Source: Pseudarthrobacter enclensis
GTDB lineage: Bacteria > Actinomycetota > Actinomycetes > Actinomycetales > Micrococcaceae
NCBI RefSeq assembly: GCF_001457025.1
Contig: NZ_KQ758600.1
Span: 558,001 to 622,000 of the forward strand
DNA length: 64,000 nt
Direction of reading: 5' to 3'
Positions 41,412 through 51,136 of the stretch are shown in pieces. Each line of letters begins with the position of its first letter. Position 1 is the first letter of the stretch. The notes under the pieces are model-generated. The model had not been told where the DNA came from, searched no databases, and saw only the letters and a program-made list of their open reading frames with translations. Both the position numbers and the translations under genes were made by a program.

Positions 41412-42386
41412 ATGGCCAGGGGCGGTAGCTTGTCACAGGGTGCGCAACGCTGCAGCACCCCGGCCGGCGGTGACACCGCCCCCGGTGGAATCCGGGCTTC
41501 CCGCCGGCTGCGGCCCTGGTTGCCGGTTGCTGCCCTGATTGGCTTGGCTGCCTGCTCGCCGCCGGCGGACGGTCTCCCCGGCCCGCCACCCAGCCCGCCC
41601 GCTCCGGCCTCGGTCGAAGTAAACCAGTCCCGGGACCAGTACGGCCAGCGGGCCATCCTCCTGGTGGTCACCAACCTCACGGACGGCTCCATGGCAGTGG
41701 ACAGGGTCACTGTACGTTCGGTCCTGTACGCGGGCGGCATCGTCGGAGTACCGAGGGACGGCGTGCTGGACCTGCCGCCCCACCAACCCAAGAGCATCCC
41801 CGCGCTGTTGCCCGGCCCGGACTGCGCCGCAACGCCCGCCAAGGCACCCGCGCCGGACGCCCTTATATCCTTTTCGGTGGAAGGGCAGCAGCCTGCCGGA
41901 CGGGAAATTCCTGCCACCGACCCGTTCTCCGTGTTGCCGCGTACCAGTGCCGAACTCTGCCTGGCCGTAGATGTTGCGGCGGCAGCGGACATCGTTCTGG
42001 AGCAGGGACTTGAGCCCTCCGCGGACGGACGCACCGCCGTCGTCCGCCTGGTGCTGACTCCGGCGCAGGGCATGGCCGCGGACCGGCCGGGCAGGCCGCT
42101 GCTGACCGTACACAGCGTGGGCGGCACTCCCCTGTTGGCGGAGGATCCGGCAAAACCCTGGCCGCGCGACGTCACCGTTCACGCCGGCGGGCCTGCCGTC
42201 ACCCTGCCCTTGACGGTGCGGCCGGCACGCTGTGATCCTCACGCCGTGGCGGAGGACAAAGTGGGCACGCTGCTGCCGCTCACCGTCACCGCCGGCGCAC
42301 ACAGCGGCGTCCTCAAGGTCTCCGCAGACGCACAACTTCGCGCGGAGCTTTATGACTTTGTTACGTCCGCTTGCCGCCAGCCCTAA
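41412..42386 (+). CDS. Putative lipoprotein of unknown function
   Basis: A 324-residue exported protein that I do not recognise. A basic N-terminus (RRLRPW at about 33) is followed by a hydrophobic segment and the lipobox LAAC at about residue 48, then a Pro-rich linker and two or three beta-sandwich-like modules (AILLVVTNLTDGSMAVDRVTV, and PAVTLPLTVRPARCDPHAVAEDK near the end). The last region resembles secreted proteins with cohesin- or DUF-type beta folds. ATG 41412 matches a leaderless promoter. The long basic N-terminal lead could also be shortened by an internal start. Confidence 0.75.
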   Translation: MARGGSLSQGAQRCSTPAGGDTAPGGIRASRRLRPWLPVAALIGLAACSPPADGLPGPPPSPPAPASVEVNQSRDQYGQRAILLVVTNLTDGSMAVDRVTVRSVLYAGGIVGVPRDGVLDLPPHQPKSIPALLPGPDCAATPAKAPAPDALISFSVEGQQPAGREIPATDPFSVLPRTSAELCLAVDVAAAADIVLEQGLEPSADGRTAVVRLVLTPAQGMAADRPGRPLLTVHSVGGTPLLAEDPAKPWPRDVTVHAGGPAVTLPLTVRPARCDPHAVAEDKVGTLLPLTVTAGAHSGVLKVSADAQLRAELYDFVTSACRQP

Positions 42387-42548
42387 GACAACCGCGTCCT
42401 CCCGCCCAGATCAGGGAAACGGCGGATAGTCCATGCTCTTGCTTAATCGAGAGGGCCGCCTCGCATGTTATCCAAATGTGACAATTGGGCGGGGCGCGGG
42501 TTATGGTCGTACACGTGTCCCTCCCAAGCGGGACATTCCCCTCAGCTT

Positions 42549-42726
42549 GCCGAGCCCTGCCGCTGAAACGGGATTCAATCGCTTTCCAACTGGCAGGGAC
42601 GGGGGAACCAAGTTTCCACGGCTTCGATGAAGCCTTGGGGTTAAGTCGATAGCGCCTTCCGTCCCTGACGACGCGCGCTACCGGCCGGGCATCTCCAGCC
42701 CGAACCCGACAGCTCACCCCGCAGGC
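42549..42726 (+). ncRNA. c-di-AMP riboswitch (ydaO-yuaA type)
   Basis: Upstream of the LysM-NlpC/P60 gene the leader contains the conserved islands of the ydaO/yuaA aptamer: cgctgaaacggg, gacgggggaaccaa, ttggggttaagtcg and cgaacccgacagctcacccc, in correct order. Such riboswitches sense cyclic di-AMP and in Actinobacteria commonly control cell-wall hydrolases (NlpC/P60 and Rpf), where binding usually switches expression off. The 20 bases after the aptamer carry the ribosome site. The outer limits are approximate. The rest of 42387-42745 holds no other gene. Confidence 0.92.
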
Positions 42727-42745
42727 ATGGGAGAGGCGATCAACT

Positions 42746-43594
42746 GTGTCAAAAAATTTCACCACCGCCCGTCACCGCGCGACTCCGGCTGGCTCCATCG
42801 CGCTCCAGGGCTTGGCCGTGACAGCCAAGGCCCAGGCCCGGACCCTCGGTCGCCCGGCGCTGGCGGTAGCCGCAGCATCCGGCATTGCCTTCGGCGTCGG
42901 AGCCCCGGCGCATGCAGGCGTGACCGGCCCGGACACCACCGAAACCACTAACGTCCAGGCCTACTCCGCGCCGGCAGCCCCGGCCGCTGCCGCACCCGCG
43001 GCAGCCACAGCCACCGTCCACACCGTGGTCTCAGGCGACACCTTGGGTGCGATCGCTTCCGCCTACGGCGTGACCCTGAACGACCTGCTGGCCGCCAACG
43101 GCCTGGATATCTCCGCGATCATCTACCCTGGCGACCAGATCTCCATCCCGGGTGCCGGTTACGCAGCACCGGCCGCTCCGGCCGCCGCGCCTGCCCCCGC
43201 TCCGGTGCAGGCCGCCAGCGCCGCCGCTCCGGCGAACACCGGCATGAACCTGGCCTACGCCTCCGCCACCCCGGCGGCCACCGGCACCGGGACCGGCGCC
43301 GCCATCCTGGCGAACGCCTACGGCCAGGTGGGTGTCACCCAGGACTGCACCGCCATGGTTGAAAAGGCACTGCGCGCCGTGGGCAAGTCCGTTGGCGACC
43401 TCGCCCCGGCCCAGTTCTACCAGTACGGCACCGTGGTGGGCTCCCCCGCCCCCGGTGACCTGGTGATCTCCGCCGGCCACGTCGGCGTCTACGCCGGTGA
43501 CGGCCAGATGGTCAGCGGCGGTGTCAACGGCAGCCAGACCGAGGTCCACTCCGTCAGCTGGGTGGGTGCCGCGTCGTACGTGCGCGTGGCCTAG
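42746..43594 (+). CDS. Secreted LysM - NlpC/P60 cell-wall peptidase
   Basis: A 282-residue secreted hydrolase that likely cleaves peptidoglycan peptide cross-links. It has a long signal region (hydrophobic AVAAASGIAFGVGAPAHA, cleavage near AHA), one LysM domain (VVSGDTLGAIASAYGVTLNDLL, about residues 93-135), an Ala/Pro linker and an NlpC/P60 domain with the catalytic Cys in TQDCTAMVEKAL and His in SAGHVGVYAG. It is somewhat short for NlpC/P60. The GTG start at 42746 has GAGAGG nine bases upstream, inside the riboswitch leader, so c-di-AMP should control it. Confidence 0.93.
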   Translation: MSKNFTTARHRATPAGSIALQGLAVTAKAQARTLGRPALAVAAASGIAFGVGAPAHAGVTGPDTTETTNVQAYSAPAAPAAAAPAAATATVHTVVSGDTLGAIASAYGVTLNDLLAANGLDISAIIYPGDQISIPGAGYAAPAAPAAAPAPAPVQAASAAAPANTGMNLAYASATPAATGTGTGAAILANAYGQVGVTQDCTAMVEKALRAVGKSVGDLAPAQFYQYGTVVGSPAPGDLVISAGHVGVYAGDGQMVSGGVNGSQTEVHSVSWVGAASYVRVA

Positions 43595-43611
43595 CCTGAC
43601 GCACCTTGCTG

Positions 43612-43653
43612 AAAGGGGGCGGCAGCCGGATAACTCCGGCTGCCGCCCCCTTT
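43612..43653 (+). terminator. Terminator of the LysM-NlpC/P60 gene
   Basis: A perfect 19-bp stem AAAGGGGGCGGCAGCCGGA/TCCGGCTGCCGCCCCCTTT with a TAAC loop follows the stop by 17 bp and ends in TTT. It also suits the convergent selO transcript. Confidence 0.85.
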
Positions 43654-43684
43654 GCCGTATCAGGACAAGGTCCGCCTGCTGCGG

Positions 43685-45157
43685 CTAGGTTCCGCAGAAC
43701 GTCACATAGTTTCCGAAGTCCCCGGGCGCTTCCTCGGCGTACCGCTCCAGGCCGGGGCGTTCATCGAACGGTGACTGCACGGCGGCAAGAAGTGCCCACA
43801 GCGGCTCCAGGTCACCGGCCGTGGCGGCGGCCAGCGCCTCCTCCACCAAATGGTTGCGCGGAATATACACGGGGTTGACCCGGTCCATCAGGCCCGCGTC
43901 CGGTTCCACCGCCAGCCACTGTTCCGCCCAGGCGTCGAACACCGCCAGGTCCATCACCATGCCCCGGACCGGCCGCAGGTCGCCCCGCGCGGCCTTGGCC
44001 AAATTCCGGAAGAACAGGGTGTAGTCGACTGGCCCGTCCCGGAGGATGGCCACCACACCGTCCACGAGGTCCGTGACTGCCTCGGCACCTGAACCGGAGC
44101 CGGCGGTTTCCAGCCCGATCTTGGCCGCCATGCCACCGAACCAGGCCCCGCTGTACTGGCCGCGGAACGCGCCAAGCGCCTCCACTGCCACCGGGACCGC
44201 CGCCTCCTGGTCCTCGTTGATCAGGGGGAGCATGGCCTCCGCGAGCCGGGCCAGGTTCCATTCGGCCATGACGGGCTGGTTGGCGTAGGAGTACCGGCCG
44301 CCGACGTCGATGGAGCTGTACACGGCGGATGGATTGAAGGCGTCGAGGAAGGCGCAGGGGCCGTAGTCGATCGTCTCCCCGGAAATGGTCATGTTGTCCG
44401 TGTTCATGACGCCGTGGACGAAGCCAACCAGCATCCACTGCGCCACGAGCGATGCCTGGGCAGTGACGACGGCCTGGTAGAGCGCAAGGTAAGGGTTTTC
44501 CGCCGCGGCGGCCTCGGGGTAGTGCCGGCTGATGGCGTGGTCGGCCAGCCGGCGCAGCAGCGCCGTGTTCTCCGTGGCCCGGGCGTACTGGAAGCTGCCG
44601 ACACGCAGGTGGCTGGCCGCCACCCTGGCCAGGACGGCGCCGGGGAGCATGCTTTCCCGGCGCACCTGCCGGCCGGTGGACACTACTGCCAGGGACCGGG
44701 TGGTGGGGATGCCCAGCGCGTGCATCGCCTCGCTGACGATGTACTCGCGCAGCATGGGGCCGACGACGGCGCGGCCGTCGCCTGCGCGGGCGAAAGGCGT
44801 GCGGCCCGAGCCCTTCAGGTGCAGGTCCCGCACGCGTCCGCGGGCATCCTCGACTTCGCCCAGCAACAGTGCCCGGCCGTCGCCGAGCAGCGGCGAATAA
44901 CCGCCGAACTGGTGCCCGGCGTACGCCTGGGCCACCGGCATGGCGCCCTCGGGAACATGGTTGCCGAGCAGCAGCCGGACGCCTTCGCCGGACCGCAGGT
45001 ACGTCGGATCGAATCCGAGGTCCAGTGCGAGGGGCTCATTGAGGACCAGCAGCTCCGGCTCCGGCGCCTCTTCGGCCTGCCACGGCACGGCAAGTTCGTT
45101 GAGTTCGCCGGCGAAGCGGCTGCCGAGGGCAATGGTTGATGGTGCAGCTTCGGTCAT
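43685..45157 (-). CDS. selO: Protein adenylyltransferase SelO (YdiU/UPF0061 family)
   Basis: Pseudokinase-fold enzyme that AMPylates protein Ser/Thr/Tyr in response to redox stress in the characterised members. The 490-residue protein has [75 protein letters not shown] and CAFLDAF motifs. It ends with YVTFCGT, so the C-terminal residue that is selenocysteine in animals is cysteine here. It follows rnz by nine bases, suggesting the order DinB-rnz-selO in one transcript. Confidence 0.96.
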   Translation of the reverse strand: MTEAAPSTIALGSRFAGELNELAVPWQAEEAPEPELLVLNEPLALDLGFDPTYLRSGEGVRLLLGNHVPEGAMPVAQAYAGHQFGGYSPLLGDGRALLLGEVEDARGRVRDLHLKGSGRTPFARAGDGRAVVGPMLREYIVSEAMHALGIPTTRSLAVVSTGRQVRRESMLPGAVLARVAASHLRVGSFQYARATENTALLRRLADHAISRHYPEAAAAENPYLALYQAVVTAQASLVAQWMLVGFVHGVMNTDNMTISGETIDYGPCAFLDAFNPSAVYSSIDVGGRYSYANQPVMAEWNLARLAEAMLPLINEDQEAAVPVAVEALGAFRGQYSGAWFGGMAAKIGLETAGSGSGAEAVTDLVDGVVAILRDGPVDYTLFFRNLAKAARGDLRPVRGMVMDLAVFDAWAEQWLAVEPDAGLMDRVNPVYIPRNHLVEEALAAATAGDLEPLWALLAAVQSPFDERPGLERYAEEAPGDFGNYVTFCGT

Positions 45158-45166
45158 GGTTCAAGC

Positions 45167-46093
45167 CTATCCGTGTGCATGGCCCGGTACCTGGTTGTTC
45201 CTGCCACCCTGCCTGCGCTGCGGAAGCCGGATGCGCTGCAGGTCGGCGGCGGCGGTCACACCCGCGCCACCGGAACGGGCCAGGGCCTGCCGGGCGAGGA
45301 CCGGGACGTCGTCGCCGTAGCGGGCGGAAAAGTGGGTGAGCACCAGCTCGCGGGCGCCCGCGGTGGCGGCAAGCGCCCCTGCCTGCCCGGCGGTGAGGTG
45401 CCTGTACTCGCGGGCCAGGCCGGCGTCCTCATCGCTGAACGTCGACTCCGCGACCAGGAGGTCGGCACCCTCGGCCAGTTCCTCGGCCCCCTCACAGGGA
45501 GCCGTGTCCATCACGAAGGCAAACCGTTGCCCGGGCCGGGGGATGCTGACGTCCGCCAGCCTGACCCCGGCCAGCGTTCCTTCGCGCTGCAGCCGCCCAA
45601 CGTCCGGGCCGGCGATGCCCGCGGCGGACAGCCGTTCCGGCAGCAGAGTCCGGCCGTCCGGCTCGGCCAGCAGGTAACCGTAGGTTTCAATCCGGTGCTT
45701 CAAGGGGCGCACGTGGAGGCCCTCGGCGACTTCCCCCGGGCCGCCGTGGGGGTGGAGCCGCAGGTCCAGGCCGGGCGTGCTGACGGAGACCAGCGCCCGC
45801 ACCACATCTTCGCCCGCCGCCGGGTAGTGGAGATGGACCGGGCGGGTGACGCCGTCCAGCACCATCCTGGACAAGACGCCCGGCAGCCCGTAACAGTGGT
45901 CGCCGTGGACGTGGGTCAGGCAGATCCTGGTGATGCGCGCCGCCGGGACGCCGGCATGGATCATCTGCCGCTGCGTCCCCTCACCGGGGTCGAAGAGCAC
46001 CCCTTCACCGTCCCAGCGCAGCAGGTAGCCGTTGTGGTTGCGGGTCCGGGTGGGCACCTGCGATGCGGTGCCCAGGACCACCAGCTCACGCAC
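45167..46093 (-). CDS. rnz: Ribonuclease Z
   Basis: Metallo-beta-lactamase-fold endonuclease that trims tRNA 3' ends. The 308-residue protein has the zinc motif HVHGDH (in LTHVHGDHCYGLPG), the exosite-like central region and distal ligands in VMDTAPCEG and VLTHFSARYGDD. The true start is GTG 46093 (VRELVVLGTASQVPTR); the open frame to 46600 runs antisense-like over the DinB gene. It overlaps the DinB gene by eight bases and continues into selO. Confidence 0.93.
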   Translation of the reverse strand: MRELVVLGTASQVPTRTRNHNGYLLRWDGEGVLFDPGEGTQRQMIHAGVPAARITRICLTHVHGDHCYGLPGVLSRMVLDGVTRPVHLHYPAAGEDVVRALVSVSTPGLDLRLHPHGGPGEVAEGLHVRPLKHRIETYGYLLAEPDGRTLLPERLSAAGIAGPDVGRLQREGTLAGVRLADVSIPRPGQRFAFVMDTAPCEGAEELAEGADLLVAESTFSDEDAGLAREYRHLTAGQAGALAATAGARELVLTHFSARYGDDVPVLARQALARSGGAGVTAAADLQRIRLPQRRQGGRNNQVPGHAHG

Positions 46094-46610
46094 CGCTGGC
46101 GCCGGAGGACGCCGGGACGAGCCCCTTGGCGTAAGCCGCCTGCCCCACGTGCTGGAGGCAGTCCGCCAGCGTGCTGACCAGGCGGACTCCCAGGGTAACG
46201 GGCGGATTCCACTGGGTGTCCACGGTGCGGTCGAGATCCTGGCTGGTGACATCCTCCAGGACAGCCAATGTCTGCCGGTGGACGGCGCCGTAGTAGTCCG
46301 CCAGCAGGGCCGCGGTGGTGCGGACAGAATCGACCTGCTCGGAGGAGTGGCCGTACCCGGTATCCCGCGCGGTGAGCGGCAGCCCGAAGCGCTCCACGAA
46401 GCCGCCGGACGTCCACACCTGCTCCCGGCCAGCCGCCGCCGCCACCTGGGCGTCCTCCACCCGGGCCAAGTGCCAGAGGAGCCAGGCGATGTGGTTTCCC
46501 GTGCCGCCGGGACGGTAGTGCAGAGCAGCGTCGTCAAGGCCCTGCAGGGTTTCCGTGACTGCCCCGTCGATGCGCATAAAGCTGTCTTTGAGGAGTTCAC
46601 TGGTTTTCAT
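46086..46610 (-). CDS. DinB/YfiT-fold protein (DUF664-like)
   Basis: A 174-residue four-helix-bundle metalloprotein of the DinB superfamily. The metal-binding histidines are seen in the helices with HIAWLLWHLARVED (residues about 40-53) and DCLQHVGQAAYAKG near the C-terminus. Relatives are thiol-dependent S-transferases using mycothiol or bacillithiol, which would fit a mycothiol-producing host, but no such role is shown here. ATG 46610 has GGAAGGG upstream. It overlaps rnz by eight bases. Confidence 0.87.
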   Translation of the reverse strand: MKTSELLKDSFMRIDGAVTETLQGLDDAALHYRPGGTGNHIAWLLWHLARVEDAQVAAAAGREQVWTSGGFVERFGLPLTARDTGYGHSSEQVDSVRTTAALLADYYGAVHRQTLAVLEDVTSQDLDRTVDTQWNPPVTLGVRLVSTLADCLQHVGQAAYAKGLVPASSGASGA

Positions 46611-46647
46611 CTGCCCACCCTTCCGACCCGGCCGGGAAGCTGTTGTC

Positions 46648-47079
46648 CTAGCGTTCGAGGTCGTCCGGCTCGAACTCGCTGAGCGGGGAGCCGCCAAAAT
46701 TTTCGGCGTCGTCACTGGCGTCCGCTTCCCCGCCGGTGGGTTCCTCGCCGAAATCCACGTCGGCGGCTGCCTGGCCCAGGGTGGGCGCGTCCGGCGGGAC
46801 CTGCTCGTCGCCGGCCTCATACCTCGCCTGGGCAGTTTCATCCCGCAACGCCTGGTCACTCAGGAAGTCCTCTTCCTCGCCGGAAACCGCTTCGTCCTGG
46901 AGCAGCGGATCCTCCTGCCAACGGTCCGGATTCTCCTCGGCGGCGCCCGGGTAGCTGTCCGGTTCGCCCTTGACGGGGTCAAGTTCCGCCGAGGCGGCAC
47001 TGCCGGGCGTTTCATCGAGGAGCACATCGTTGTCTTCGACGACCTCAAGGCCCTCTTCGGGCAGGTTCTGCTCAGTCAT
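46648..47079 (-). CDS. Acidic hypothetical protein
   Basis: A 143-residue very acidic protein (about one third Asp+Glu) without membrane segments or clear repeats; I do not recognise a family. It begins MTEQNLPEEGLEVVEDND and contains EENPDRWQEDPLLQDEA and FGEEPTGGEADASDD. Actinobacterial DUF5709-like proteins are similarly acidic and function is unknown. ATG 47079 has AAAGGA eight bases upstream; the frame continues to 47154. It diverges from the first USP gene and may be part of the stress island. Confidence 0.6.
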   Translation of the reverse strand: MTEQNLPEEGLEVVEDNDVLLDETPGSAASAELDPVKGEPDSYPGAAEENPDRWQEDPLLQDEAVSGEEEDFLSDQALRDETAQARYEAGDEQVPPDAPTLGQAAADVDFGEEPTGGEADASDDAENFGGSPLSEFEPDDLER

Positions 47080-47171
47080 GATGATCCTTTCGTGGAGCCA
47101 GCCTGCGCTGGGGACGATGCCTGACAATGCAATAGTAAGCATACTGACCACCATGGTGCTGGGAAACCCGG

Positions 47172-47191
47172 ACGGTGACTTTCGGCCCTAC
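47172..47191. promoter_or_regulatory. Candidate DevR/DosR box upstream of the first USP gene
   Basis: The core GACTTTCGGCCC (47177-47188) matches 10 of 12 positions of GACTTTAGTCCC. It lies in the gap between two divergent genes, 126 bp before the USP start. A possible -10 (CTTAGA region) is about 20 bp past the box, the same distance as at the 53-kb site. Confidence 0.45.
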
Positions 47192-47316
47192 AGCGCATAC
47201 CTGGTTGCGGCCACCCTTAGAGGCAAGGAGGCGCGCGGACGCCGCGACGCTCCGGCGGGCGGCCCCTTCCGGCTCCTGTCCCCTGTCCGCACCACCGAAA
47301 GGCCAGGAATCCGGCC

Positions 47317-48183
47317 ATGACATCACGCAAACCTATCGCCGTCGCCACCGATGACTCGCCGCAGAGCCAGGCGGCTGTGCTGTGGGCAGCCCGCCGGGCC
47401 GAAAAGGCGGGACTTCCGCTGGTGCTGCTCCACGTGGTGGATGACCGGTGGGTGGCCGAACCCTACCCATGGTTCGGCGTCCTGGAAGAGGCCGGCGACC
47501 AGCTGCTCAAGACGGCGGCCGGGCGTATCCGGGGCGCGACGCCGGTGCCCGTCACCACAAGGCTGCTGACCGGAAGTGTTGGGGGTTCCCTGGCCAAATA
47601 CTCGCGCAAGGCCTCCATGCTGGTGATCGGCTCCGGTTCCGGACACCTGGGCGGCACGCTTGCCGACCGGGCACTGCAGGTTGCGGCGTCCGCGAAAGTG
47701 CCCGTGGCCGTCGTCGGAACGCAGGACCTTGCGGGCCGCTCCGGCGTGGTGGTGGGGATCGACGGCTCCGCCGAGTCGACTCAGGCGGTGGCTTACGCGG
47801 CAGCGGAGGCCGACAGGGAAGGCGACGAGCTGACCGTGGTGTACGCCATCAGGATGCCGGACCCGCTCACGGACGCCGGGCTGGCTCCGGCAAGCCTGTC
47901 CGACTTGATCTCCGAGGAGGAACGGGTGGTCCTTTCCGAGGCCGTTGCCGGCCTGGAGGAAGACTACCCCGACCTTAAGGTGCGGCGGGTACTGGAGACA
48001 GAGCTGGACCCGGTGGACGCCTTGGTGCAGGCAGCCGGCCGGGCGAGGATGCTCGTTGTGGGAAGCCGCGGCCGGGGAGGGTTCAAGCGGCTGATGCTCG
48101 GGTCCACGGCCCACGGGGTGCTCAAGCACCTGCCCTGCCCCACCATCATCACCCGCATCCAGTCCGGCAAGAACCTGGCCTGA
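47317..48183 (+). CDS. Tandem universal stress protein
   Basis: A 288-residue protein with two USP domains (1-140 and 145-288). The second domain keeps the ATP-binding loop GSRGRGGFKRLMLGS, matching Gx2GxGx9GS, and the Asp in VVGIDGSAEST. The first domain's loop (GSGSGHLGGTLADRA) is altered, so only the second is likely to bind ATP. Cytoplasmic; paralogues in this window are at 49912, 50452 and 54260. It is followed by the DUF4389 gene 78 bp away. ATG 47317 has GAAAGG upstream. In mycobacteria such proteins belong to the DosR regulon. Confidence 0.92.
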   Translation: MTSRKPIAVATDDSPQSQAAVLWAARRAEKAGLPLVLLHVVDDRWVAEPYPWFGVLEEAGDQLLKTAAGRIRGATPVPVTTRLLTGSVGGSLAKYSRKASMLVIGSGSGHLGGTLADRALQVAASAKVPVAVVGTQDLAGRSGVVVGIDGSAESTQAVAYAAAEADREGDELTVVYAIRMPDPLTDAGLAPASLSDLISEEERVVLSEAVAGLEEDYPDLKVRRVLETELDPVDALVQAAGRARMLVVGSRGRGGFKRLMLGSTAHGVLKHLPCPTIITRIQSGKNLA

Positions 48184-48261
48184 CCAAGGGCCCGGTACGG
48201 CGTGGCCCATGCCAACGCCGTGCCCCCTCTGTCCGACCTACCACGTCCAGGCGGCAACACG

Positions 48262-49788
48262 ATGAGAAAAACTGCAGCGGTCATCATGCTCATCCTGGGG
48301 ATTGTCCTGTCCCTGGCGGGCCTGGCCGCCCTGGCCGGCGGCGCCGTGGCCATGGCAGTGGGGACGGCCCAGGGCGACGGCTTTTTCACCACCGGGACGG
48401 CCCGGCTCTCCGTGCCGTCCCACGCGTTGACGTCCCCGCGGCTGGATGCCATCGGTGAAGGCGCCCCGCCGCAGTTGCCCTTCGATGTGGGAACCATGCG
48501 GCTCAGGGCAGCGTCAGTGGACCCCGGCAAGGAGATCTTCATCGGCATCGCGCCCAGCGCCGACGTGGACAAGTACCTGTCCGGCGTCTACCACTCGGAA
48601 CTGCTCGACGTCGAGATGCAGCCTTTCCGGGCGGAGTACCGTGACATTCCCGGCGCTTCCGCGCCCGCACTGCCGGCCCGGCAAACGTTCTGGGCTGCGT
48701 CCGCCTCAGGTCCGGGCCAGCAGGAGCTCACCTGGGACCTGGCAGCCGGAAGCTGGTCCATCGTCCTGCTGAACGCCGACGCCAGCCAGGGCGTGTCCGC
48801 CACCCTGCAGGCCGGGGCACGGTCCGGGCTGATCAGGCCGGCAGCCACCGGCCTGCTGGTGGGCGGCGCCCTTGCCCTGGTGGTGGGCGTCCCGCTGCTG
48901 ATCTTCGGGGCCATGGGGCTGGGACGCCACGCCCGGACTCCCGCCGGCCCGGGCGTACCAGGCGGGCCGGGAATGCCGTCCGGCGGCTACGCTGCAGTTC
49001 CGGGATACCCGCCGCCCGGGAACTCCGCAGCCGCACAAAGCGGCCCGTCACCGGCACCTGGTTACCCGGCGGGCATGCCGCGGCCCCGCGAGGACAACGC
49101 CGGCGCCATGGAACGGGCACCCTATCCCGCCCGGCTCACCGGTGAGCTGGATCCCGGATTGTCGCGAGGGCTGTGGCTGGTCAAGTGGTTCCTGGCCATT
49201 CCGCATGTCATCCTGCTGATCTTCCTCTGGTTCGCTTTCGTGGTGGCCACCATCGTTGCGGGGTTCGCCATCCTCTTCACCGGCCGGTATCCGCGGGCGC
49301 TTTTCGATTTCAATGTTGGAGTGATGCGCTGGAACTGGCGGGTGGCGTTCTACGCATACGCCGCCGCCGGCACCGACCGCTATCCGCCGTTCACCCTGGC
49401 GCGTACCGGGTATCCGGCTGATTTCGAGGTGGACTACCCGGAGCGGCTGTCCCGCGGGCTGGTGCTGGTCAAGTGGTGGCTGCTGGCCATCCCCCACCTG
49501 CTGATAGTTGCCGCCCTCGCCGGAACCGCCTGGACCTGGCGGGCCGAAACCACAGACCTGGGCACCACCTATGAGCGCACCACCGGCATTTCACTGCTGG
49601 GCATCCTGGTCCTGGTGGCCTTGGTGGCCCTGCTGTTCACCGGCCGCTACCTGCGCCCGCTGTTCGACCTGGTCCTGGGCATCAACCGCTGGATCTACCG
49701 GGTGATGGCCTACACCGCCCTGATGCGCGACGAATATCCGCCCTTCCGGCTGGACCAGGGTCCGCATGATGCACCGCCGCCGGCGTAG
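48262..49788 (+). CDS. DUF4389 membrane protein
   Basis: A 508-residue membrane protein of unknown function. It has an N-terminal helix ([23 protein letters not shown]), an outside domain ending near residue 190, a second hydrophobic helix, a Pro/Gly-rich cytoplasmic linker (residues about 235-290) and two DUF4389 units, each with [14 protein letters not shown] or [14 protein letters not shown] followed by another helix and [15 protein letters not shown] / [19 protein letters not shown]. The start is ATG 48262 with a weak site. It lies in the stress island, downstream of a USP gene. Confidence 0.85.
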   Translation: MRKTAAVIMLILGIVLSLAGLAALAGGAVAMAVGTAQGDGFFTTGTARLSVPSHALTSPRLDAIGEGAPPQLPFDVGTMRLRAASVDPGKEIFIGIAPSADVDKYLSGVYHSELLDVEMQPFRAEYRDIPGASAPALPARQTFWAASASGPGQQELTWDLAAGSWSIVLLNADASQGVSATLQAGARSGLIRPAATGLLVGGALALVVGVPLLIFGAMGLGRHARTPAGPGVPGGPGMPSGGYAAVPGYPPPGNSAAAQSGPSPAPGYPAGMPRPREDNAGAMERAPYPARLTGELDPGLSRGLWLVKWFLAIPHVILLIFLWFAFVVATIVAGFAILFTGRYPRALFDFNVGVMRWNWRVAFYAYAAAGTDRYPPFTLARTGYPADFEVDYPERLSRGLVLVKWWLLAIPHLLIVAALAGTAWTWRAETTDLGTTYERTTGISLLGILVLVALVALLFTGRYLRPLFDLVLGINRWIYRVMAYTALMRDEYPPFRLDQGPHDAPPPA

Positions 49789-49911
49789 CCTGTCCAGCAG
49801 GAGGCACCTTCGCCCGGGCCCGGCAGCACCCCCGGCCCCTGATTGGCACGGAAACAAGCACCAGCACCGCGTGCCCGGACGGGTAGGGGACGCAACACCG
49901 AAGGAGATGAC

Positions 49912-50370
49912 ATGGGTTCAGCCGGAGCACCGTTTCAGCGGATCATTGTGGGGGTGGACGGCTCGCAGGCCTCCGTGGAAGCCCTCCGGCAGGCCCAGAG
50001 GCTTGCCGTCCCGCTGGGAGCGAAGGTCCTGGCCAATGCCTACTGGGACTACCCCCAGGTCTACTCGGGCTACCTGATGATGGGCATCGAAGGGTTCGAG
50101 GAGCGCGCCGGCGAGATCCTCGAGGAGACGGTCAGGACCGCCTATGGCGACGAAACGCCGTCGAACGTTGTTGCCGCCCTCGTCCGGGGGCACCCCCGCG
50201 ACGCGTTGATCGAGGCCAGCCGCGACGCCGACCTGGTGGTGGTGGGCCGTCGCGGACACGGCGGATTCGGCGGCCTTCTCCTGGGGTCGGTCAGTTCCGC
50301 CCTGGTGGCCCACGCCCACTGCCCGGTGCTGGTGGTGCACACACCGGAATCGCCTCCTGAACCAGCCTGA
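49912..50370 (+). CDS. Universal stress protein (single domain)
   Basis: A 152-residue ATP-type USP. The N-terminal Asp is in IIVGVDGSQASVEAL, and the loop GRRGHGGFGGLLLGS keeps the Gx2GxGx9GS consensus. The start ATG 49912 has AAGGAG six bases upstream. It faces the next USP tail to tail with an 81-bp gap (50371-50451). No DevR-like box is visible upstream. Confidence 0.92.
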   Translation: MGSAGAPFQRIIVGVDGSQASVEALRQAQRLAVPLGAKVLANAYWDYPQVYSGYLMMGIEGFEERAGEILEETVRTAYGDETPSNVVAALVRGHPRDALIEASRDADLVVVGRRGHGGFGGLLLGSVSSALVAHAHCPVLVVHTPESPPEPA

Positions 50371-50451
50371 CGGAAGTGGGCACCGGCCTCCGGCGTCCCT
50401 TTGGCAGGGCCTTGCCGGTCCGCGCGTCAGCAGCGGAAAGTCCGACGGCGG

Positions 50452-50913
50452 TCAGGCACCACCGCCGGCCTGCTCTTCACCGGAGTGCACCACCAGGACG
50501 GGGCAGTGGGCATGGCTGACGCACGCCATGCCCACGGACCCCGGCACAAAACTGCCGTGACCGCGCCGGCCAACGATGAGGAGCGAGGCGTCCCGGCTGG
50601 CCTTGACGAGCTGGGTGGCGGGAGCGCCGCGCAGGAGCCGTCCCCGGACCCGGGCCGGCTTCTCCTGCCCGAAGGCTGTGGCGAGGGCCTGCTCCAACTG
50701 CTGCCTTGCCGCGTACTCGAACCCGTCAATGCCCACTGCCAGGTACAGCCCGTACCCGGCGGGGACATCCCAGCAGGTCCACGCCTCCACGGCCGCTCCC
50801 AGCGGTTCCGCCAGGGACAGGGCGGTCCTCAGCGCCGCCACGGAGGCTTCCGAGCCGTCAACACCCACGATGATCCGGGGCTCGGTTCCATCAACTGCCA
50901 CGGCGGGCTCCAT
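50452..50913 (-). CDS. Universal stress protein (single domain, shortened loop)
   Basis: A 153-residue USP with IIVGVDGSEASVAAL at the start and the loop GRRGHGSFVPGSVGMAC, in which about four residues between GxG and GS are missing relative to the normal ATP loop, so nucleotide binding may be changed. ATG 50913 is proposed; GTG 50901 is possible since GGAG lies before it. It is divergent from devR, sharing 223 bp of upstream sequence with a candidate DevR box. Confidence 0.88.
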   Translation of the reverse strand: MEPAVAVDGTEPRIIVGVDGSEASVAALRTALSLAEPLGAAVEAWTCWDVPAGYGLYLAVGIDGFEYAARQQLEQALATAFGQEKPARVRGRLLRGAPATQLVKASRDASLLIVGRRGHGSFVPGSVGMACVSHAHCPVLVVHSGEEQAGGGA

Positions 50914-51012
50914 TTCCTCGCGAAGGTACGGCTGTTCCCAAGCCTGGCGGCCTGGCAGGCTGGCCGGCCAGTGCCATTGGTCATCGAAGCGCGGATGGGT
51001 CACCGGAGGGAG

Positions 51013-51032
51013 TTTCCGACTTTGGTCCCTTA
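51013..51032. promoter_or_regulatory. Candidate DevR/DosR box between USP and devR
   Basis: The core GACTTTGGTCCC (51018-51029) matches 11 of 12 positions of GACTTTAGTCCC from the mycobacterial DosR consensus. It is 105 bp before devR and 100 bp before the divergent USP, so it could serve autoregulation or both genes. No clear -10 is placed downstream. Confidence 0.5.
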
Positions 51033-51136
51033 CATCCAGGAGCCCGGCCAGCAAGAATGGTATTGGCCCTGGGCTGCAGGGTTCCCGCGCAGCGGTGCGG
51101 CCGCAGGGATGGTCCTTATGAAAATGGGAGCGTAGC

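Noticed and set aside
43685..43700. Selenocysteine at the SelO C-terminus
   Set aside because: The codon is a plain TGC Cys followed by Gly-Thr and the stop; no in-frame TGA before it.
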